Positions 60,201 to 64,000 of a stretch of 64,000 nt of DNA are shown here, piece by piece. Location: the NCBI RefSeq assembly GCF_900489465.1, contig NZ_UEFQ01000013.1, positions 248,001 to 312,000 on the forward strand. Reading direction: 5' to 3'. Under the pieces are notes generated by a model. That model did no database searches and was not told the DNA's origin. It worked only from the letters and a program-made list of their open reading frames with translations. Each line of letters begins with the position of its first letter. The first letter of the stretch is position 1. The stretch is from Aequorivita sp. CIP111184. GTDB lineage: Bacteria > Bacteroidota > Bacteroidia > Flavobacteriales > Flavobacteriaceae. The position numbers were made by a program, and so were the translations under genes.

Positions 60201-62730
60201 TATCCAAAGCATTTATAGAAACACTAACACTAGAACTATTTGGACAAGTTCCAGACGTCGTGTAAGTAACGGTGTATGTGCTAGGCGTACTGGCGGAAAC
60301 ATCAATTACTCCTGTTGAAGCGTTAATTGATAAGCCTGCTGGTGATGAAGTGAAAATTCCCCCCGCTAAACCTGTAATTGTTGGTGTTGGATCTGCAGCA
60401 CTTACACAATAAGAAGCAGCACTGTAGCTAAACGAAGCGTCATCCAATGCATTTATAGTAACACTAACACCAGAACTATTTGGACATGTTCCAGCTGTTG
60501 TGTATGTAACTGTGTATGTTCCAGGCGTACTGGCGGAAACATCAATTGCTCCTGTTGAAGCGTTAATTGATAAACCTGCTACTGAAGTAAAAGTTCCCCC
60601 AGCTAAACCTGAAATGGTTGGTGTGGGATCTGTCGCATTTGCACAATAGGAAGCAGCACCGTAACTAAACGAAGCATCATCCGCAGCATTTATAGTAACA
60701 TTCACACTAGAACTGTTTGAACAAGTTCCAGAGGTAGTGTAAGTAACTGTATATGTTCCAGGTGTACTGGCGGACACATCAATTACTCCGGTTGCAGCAT
60801 TAATTGATAAGCCTGCTCCCGAAGTGAAAGTTCCTCCTACTAATCCTGAAATGGTTGGTGTAGGATCTGCCGCATTTGAACAATAGGAAGCAGCGCTGTA
60901 GCTAAAAGAAGCGTCATCTAATGCAAAGACTTCTATGTCATCTGTTACAGAATTTCCACTTTCTGTATAAGTTAATGTGTGTATTCCAACACCCGCTGTA
61001 GCAGGATCGAAACTGTAGGTCGCGCCATTACCGTCATCGGTAACTCCTGGGCCACTATATACTCCACCAGTAGGCGTTCCTCCGCCAAGACTAGTTTGCA
61101 CTCCAGCATCAATACATAAATCTGCTGGGGCTGTAAATGAGGTAAGTATTACTGAATAACCACAACCAGAATTTGCAGTAGGCACGAATTCAGTGTTATC
61201 ATTATTTATCCAATATTGAATATCATTGATTATTGCTGCAATTTGAGCTGCAGTCCCAGTAATTGGAACTCCTCCAGGAACGGAAGAACAATCAAATTGC
61301 CAGTTGTCAACCTCTGTTTCAGGAGTTCCTGCAACATAAAGCCTAATAGCGTTTACCCCATTTGTCAATTGATCAGGCAATGCCGTGGTTTGGTTTGAAG
61401 TATTTGCTCCATCCCAATCAGCATCGGTTGTTCCCCCAGGGTCCACATTGTTGTGGATAGCGGCAATAAAACTAGGGGAAGCAGCTGTACCTTGATAAGC
61501 AAATAATTGGTCTCCAATGGAAGACAATACACTTCCAGACATAAAACTTCCAGGCAAAGTAACTATATCTCCTGCACTCATTGCAGATGGTGCATACCAA
61601 GTTGCACTGCCATCACCTCCAGAAGATGCACAGGTAATTGTGTTTGGATTTGAAACCCCACAATCCGTTAATTTTATATTTGTTCCGGCAATTATATCTT
61701 TCAAAATTATAAAAGCAAAAGAGTCAGTATCATCTAAATTAAAGCCCACAAAAGCAATATCGCCGGCTGCTAATACTGTGGAAGGTGGTTCGTTGATTGT
61801 TACAGGTATAGTACAAGTTGCAGTATTTCCTGCTTCGTCAGTAGCTGTTAAAACAACAGAATTAACACCAACACCAGCCATAGTTCCAGCTGTTGGAGAT
61901 TGTGTAATTGTAATATTTACTGGATCAGAAACATCATCTGTAGCCATTGTGCCACTCACTAAATCCGGTATAGCCGCCATTCCATCAATCCCCGCTATAA
62001 TTGGCGCAGGAGTAGGTGCACAAAAAATTTCAGGCGGTGTAGTATCTCCACCAGTAGTAACTGTAAAAGTACATCCTGATTCCACTGCTGGATTATAAAC
62101 CGTAGTATTATCGCTTACCCAGTTTGCTCTATTATTTACAATTGCCCTAATATCAGCTGCTGTTCCTACAACGGCACCACCTGCCAATACACAGCTAAAC
62201 TGCCAGTTATCTGCCTCAGGGACTAACCTTACTGCGGTAGTACCAGTAACCAAAGCATTTGGAAGGGCCGAAGTAGAATTGCTATTTGCAACACCATCCC
62301 AATTTGCATCATCACCTCCAGCTGTTATATCGTTGGACTGCATACCAGCAATAAATACTGGAGTAGCGGTGGACCCTTGAATAGCAAAAATTTGATCCCC
62401 AATGGAACTATAAGAAGCTGGTGCCAACGGAGCCATATTTATTGTTACAACATCACCAGCGCTTCTAGCTAAACCAGAAGTCCAAGTAAACTCACCATCA
62501 CCATTGGTGGCAAAAAATCCAGTGCCATCATTCCAACCCATATCAGTAAAAATAATGGTAGTGGCGGCGTCAATATCCTTGAGAAGAACAAAAGTCACAT
62601 TATCATCAGCGCTTAACGCATAATCTGTATTACTGCCTATAAAAGCAATATCTCCTGCGGTTAAAGCTGTTTGGCTATTGCTTATGAACGTTGCAAAAAG
62701 CAATAAAATTAATAGGGTAATTTTTTTCAT
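57262..62730 (-). CDS. Giant repeat-rich secreted protein with T9SS type A sorting domain
   Basis: An 1822-residue surface protein. In order: signal peptide (cleaved near SNSQ); two tandem copies of a domain of about 185 residues that opens with AGDIAF and ends in DNWQF-C (about 22-215 and 322-520), with an HYR-like domain between; a linker; six near-identical repeats of 79-80 residues (about 605-1079); a short linker; then about seven HYR/Ig-like repeats with DVNGN-x-x-T-C-T-x-x-V-T-V-x-D (about 1130-1700); and a C-terminal T9SS type A sorting domain (YPVPTKDILNIGNP, LEIYDLRGRLVM, SSYYVKF). It is probably a secreted or surface-attached adhesin. The ligand is unknown. Two tail-collar genes lie just upstream on the same strand. 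Confidence 0.92.
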   Translation of the reverse strand: MKKITLLILLLFATFISNSQTALTAGDIAFIGSNTDYALSADDNVTFVLLKDIDAATTIIFTDMGWNDGTGFFATNGDGEFTWTSGLARSAGDVVTINMAPLAPASYSSIGDQIFAIQGSTATPVFIAGMQSNDITAGGDDANWDGVANSNSTSALPNALVTGTTAVRLVPEADNWQFSCVLAGGAVVGTAADIRAIVNNRANWVSDNTTVYNPAVESGCTFTVTTGGDTTPPEIFCAPTPAPIIAGIDGMAAIPDLVSGTMATDDVSDPVNITITQSPTAGTMAGVGVNSVVLTATDEAGNTATCTIPVTINEPPSTVLAAGDIAFVGFNLDDTDSFAFIILKDIIAGTNIKLTDCGVSNPNTITCASSGGDGSATWYAPSAMSAGDIVTLPGSFMSGSVLSSIGDQLFAYQGTAASPSFIAAIHNNVDPGGTTDADWDGANTSNQTTALPDQLTNGVNAIRLYVAGTPETEVDNWQFDCSSVPGGVPITGTAAQIAAIINDIQYWINNDNTEFVPTANSGCGYSVILTSFTAPADLCIDAGVQTSLGGGTPTGGVYSGPGVTDDGNGATYSFDPATAGVGIHTLTYTESGNSVTDDIEVFALDDASFSYSAASYCSNAADPTPTISGLVGGTFTSGAGLSINAATGVIDVSASTPGTYTVTYTTSGTCSNSSSVNVTINAADDASFSYGAASYCANATDPTPTISGLAGGTFTSVAGLSINASTGAIDVSASTPGTYTVTYTTAGTCPNSSGVSVTINALDDASFSYSAASYCVSAADPTPTITGLAGGIFTSSPAGLSINASTGVIDVSASTPSTYTVTYTTSGTCPNSSSVSVSINALDNASFSYGAASYCIAAADPTPTITGLAGGTFSSGAGLSINAATGTIDLSASTPGSYTITYTTSGTCPNSSSVSVTINALDDASFNYSAAAYCADAADPTPTITGVVGGTFTSGAGLSINASTGTIDVSASTPGTYTITYTTTGACSNSSNVSVAINALDDASFSYNASAYCVDGADPTPTITGLSGGIFTSGAGLSINAATGTIDVSASIPGAYTVTYTTSGTCPNNSGVSVTINTLPIVTFSAPTSPVCPSAILTGQGGGSPVGGVYSGPGVTDDGNGMTYAFDAGVAGNGTHTLTYTFSEANGCTNSASDSVTVEDTEPPVANCAAPFTIQLDVNGMASILLADIENGSTDNCGVASTSIDITDFDCSNLGPNTVTLTVTDVNGNSSTCTTIVTVEDNVPPVANCAAPFTIQLDANGMVSITVADIDNGSTDACGIASTTIDITNFTCADVGPNSVTLTVTDVNGNVSTCTTIVTVQDSIPPTIACPADISVNTDAGNCSAIVNFSTPIAFDNCGVDTILQTMGDSSGSMFPVGTTTIEFTATDVNGNSSTCSFTITVIDNEAPVAVCQNITIQLDAAGNASIVAADVDGGSTDQCGVANISIDIDTFDCSDIGDNNVILTVTDVNGNTNTCTAIVTVEDVTAPVVVCQNITVELDPVTGTITILGTDIDNGSTDACGIASYDLDIDTFDCSNIGDNTIVLTVTDVNGNTETCTAIVTVEDNTNPILVCQDFTIEIGADGTATLDPSDVITSNDDACGILTVAVDITQFSCADIGTPVTVQIFSQDNNGNLATCTATVTAVDLLAPVVTCPADQTVDPGQGNLFYIVPDYFATGEATAIDNCTDPLTVFTQDPAPGTTLSDGTYTITLTATDAYGNIGTCTFELTVESILGVGDTDQNLGTITMYPVPTKDILNIGNPQSIDLERLEIYDLRGRLVMTADLRGMGTLKSIDVHQLAASSYYVKFIGKEGQITKRLLKE
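59494..60918 (-). repeat. Six in-frame tandem repeats of about 237 bp in the giant protein gene
   Basis: Six consecutive units of 79 codons (one of 80) encode proteins that start with D(D/N)ASF(S/N)Y and contain YC, DPTPTI, GLSINA and DVSAS-type segments. High DNA similarity between units makes unequal recombination and copy-number change likely. Assembly from short reads may misjudge the number of copies. Confidence 0.9.
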
Positions 62731-62794
62731 GATTTTTTAATTTTTAGGTAAGTTCAATCTGGGGAGATTTTATTATTAAAGTGGTTCTAATTCA

Positions 62795-63310
62795 TTAGTT
62801 TCTTGAAGGAAAAACACCTTGTAATGCAATAATATATCGTATTACCATATAAGGCTGCATATTGTTTATAGGTTGCCCGCCTCCATTATTTGCTACTGCA
62901 GCACCTGACATTACTACGTTTGAAGAGGTACCAAAAGCATTGGTACCATCTCCAGCAATAAAAGCACCCGATGGATCATCAGAAGTTCCTTCATCCTTAG
63001 CATTTATGGCATGACCATGAGATGGCATTTGTGAAAGGGCTATTGTATTCGTTTCACTACCAGATTTTTGCCCTTGTGGCCTCGTGCTAAGGCCAGGGCC
63101 TGTGCCTGTGTGTAAACCAACTCTACCCCTCATGTCCGGAAGCGCAAAGGTTGTTCTCCCGTCACCTCCATATATTGTACCTATTAAAGAAAAAAGAGCT
63201 TGGTATGAATTTATTGGCAATAATTGGCCGTCACAATTGGCCCAGCTTCGTGGCGCAAAATTTCCAGCAAACATGGAAATTTCTGCTATAGTTGGATCTG
63301 AAATTGACAT
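62795..63310 (-). CDS. Tail-collar domain protein (microcystin-dependent protein-like), copy 1
   Basis: A 171-residue protein with the phage tail collar fold, MdpB type: EISMFAGNFAPRSWANCDGQ at the start, SLIGTIYGGDGRTTFALPDM, and QMPSHGHA, with C-terminal NNMQPYMVIRYIIALQG. Such proteins occur in phage tails and in many non-phage bacterial loci, where their role is unknown. The second copy lies 31 bp upstream on the same strand. No other tail gene is present. Confidence 0.9.
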   Translation of the reverse strand: MSISDPTIAEISMFAGNFAPRSWANCDGQLLPINSYQALFSLIGTIYGGDGRTTFALPDMRGRVGLHTGTGPGLSTRPQGQKSGSETNTIALSQMPSHGHAINAKDEGTSDDPSGAFIAGDGTNAFGTSSNVVMSGAAVANNGGGQPINNMQPYMVIRYIIALQGVFPSRN

Positions 63311-63341
63311 AATATTTTTTTTTAAAATTAATTATTGTGGT

Positions 63342-63857
63342 TTAATTTCTTGATGGAAAAATACCTTGCAACGCAATAATATAGCGTACTACCAAATAAG
63401 GTTGCATATTATTAATTGGCTGGCCTCCCCCATTATTTGCTACAGCAGCGCTTGACATTACTACATTTGAAGAGGTGCTAAAAGCATTGGTTCCATCTCC
63501 AGCAATAAAAGCACCCGATGGATCATCAGAAGTTCCTTCATCCTTAGCATTTATGGCATGGCCATGAGATGGCATTTGGGCAAGTGTCATTATATTGGTT
63601 TCTACCCCAGATCTTTCTCCCTGCGTGCGCGTGCTAAGTCCAGGCCCAGAGCCTGTATGTACCGCAACTCTCCCTCTTAATTCTGGGAGTCCGAAAGTAG
63701 TTCTGCCGTCACCACCATAAATAGTACCTATTAAAGAAAATAAGGCTGTGTTCTGTGAAATTGCTTGTAATTGACCATCACAATTGGCCCAGCTTCGTGG
63801 CGCAAAATTTCCACCAAACATGGAAATTTCTGCAATGGTTGGATCGTAAATTGACAT
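63342..63857 (-). CDS. Tail-collar domain protein (microcystin-dependent protein-like), copy 2
   Basis: A 171-residue paralogue of the 62795 product, with the same length and motifs (SLIGTIYGGDGRTTFGLPEL, QMPSHGHAINAKDEG). The two genes share a block of 68 identical bases (62946-63013 and 63493-63560) while the rest of the pair is more diverged. A third paralogue commonly lies next to such pairs, but the next gene upstream here is different and cut by the window edge. Confidence 0.9.
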   Translation of the reverse strand: MSIYDPTIAEISMFGGNFAPRSWANCDGQLQAISQNTALFSLIGTIYGGDGRTTFGLPELRGRVAVHTGSGPGLSTRTQGERSGVETNIMTLAQMPSHGHAINAKDEGTSDDPSGAFIAGDGTNAFSTSSNVVMSSAAVANNGGGQPINNMQPYLVVRYIIALQGIFPSRN

Positions 63858-63890
63858 AATATATAATTTGAATTAGTTAGTAAAATATGA

Positions 63891-64000
63891 TTAGACTGAA
63901 AGGTTAAAATTAATAGTAGCTTCACCTAAAAAGGTTTCTTTTCGCGGGAATAATTTTTCGCCCAGATTCCTGTTTTTGGCCCAATGGTCACTTGTTATGT
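63891..64000 (-). CDS. Partial gene, C-terminal 35 residues only (unknown)
   Basis: On the minus strand a frame is open from the window end to a TAA at 63893-63891. It reads ITSDHWAKNRNLGEKLFPRK and continues to EATINFNLSV. The 34-nt gap to the tail-collar gene and the same direction suggest one operon. Too little is visible to name it. Confidence 0.55.
   Translation of the reverse strand, partial: ITSDHWAKNRNLGEKLFPRKETFLGEATINFNLSV

Noticed and set aside
59494-60918. Regular repeats that could suggest a CRISPR or satellite array
   Set aside because: The period is 237 bp, in frame and fully coding; no short repeats with unique spacers.
62795-64000. Tail-collar genes as part of a prophage or contractile injection system
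   Set aside because: No other phage structural gene, integrase or sheath/tube gene lies in the window; these proteins often occur alone.

Overview
The window is AT-rich bacterial chromosome and reads as Bacteroidota, most likely a marine-type Flavobacteriaceae. The grounds are: type IX secretion (T9SS) sorting domains and a PorP/SprF gene; TonB receptors with an N-terminal carboxypeptidase-like domain; DUF3078, DUF2480, DUF5689 and DUF3108 proteins; promoter boxes of the TAnnTTTG type; and few Shine-Dalgarno sequences. No rRNA, tRNA, CRISPR array, integrase or transposase was seen. The assignment rests on protein families recognised by eye; no database was searched.

Layout. 1-581: 3' end of a di-haem cytochrome c peroxidase gene. 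736-9360: a complete SUF iron-sulfur cluster operon (sufA, sufB, lipoprotein, sufC, sufD, sufS, META lipoprotein, sufE, sufT-like, DUF2480, DUF3078). 9441-10652: hflX on the minus strand. 10653-11316: a gap that holds a possible decayed reading frame. 11317-16765: a T9SS type B adhesin, PorP/SprF and an OmpA/PorE-like protein. 16897-22370: a DUF5689 lipoprotein and a TonB receptor, divergent from an endonuclease/phosphatase; probably a surface nutrient-scavenging locus. 22437-25434: small envelope and membrane proteins. 25535-30554: a second TonB receptor, an M23 peptidase and a DUF3108 protein. 30658-33484: tyrosine degradation (hppD, hmgA), interrupted by a small inverted-repeat-flanked four-helix-bundle gene that is frameshifted. 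33545-37604: patatin/outer-membrane protein and uvrC. 37742-40444: a His-rich protein and a His-rich TonB receptor. 40502-44355: an ATP-grasp, retropepsin-like protease, ATP-grasp and aspartoacylase-like cluster with 5-formyl-THF cyclo-ligase. 44405-50969: CD225, DUF2752, lspA, an adhesin-like protein, a DksA-like protein, ileS and a lipoprotein. 51346-57031: DsbD-like reductase, class V aminotransferase, outer-membrane protein, zinc ribbon and SYLF protein. 57262-64000: a giant repeat-rich T9SS cargo protein, two tail-collar paralogues and one truncated gene.

The most notable signals that ordinary annotation would miss are four. (1) A leader element occurs three times, upstream of the META, porP and dsbD genes: an ATGAAATGC block and a GCATTCCATC-type block that can pair, with exactly 32 nt from the second block to the start codon each time. 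(2) A 484-bp cassette lies between hmgA and hppD, bounded by 18-bp inverted repeats and carrying a frameshifted four-helix-bundle gene. (3) Two RimK-like ligases flank a retropepsin-like protease and an aspartoacylase-like hydrolase in one tight operon. (4) Terminator hairpins run directly into the start codons of two downstream genes.
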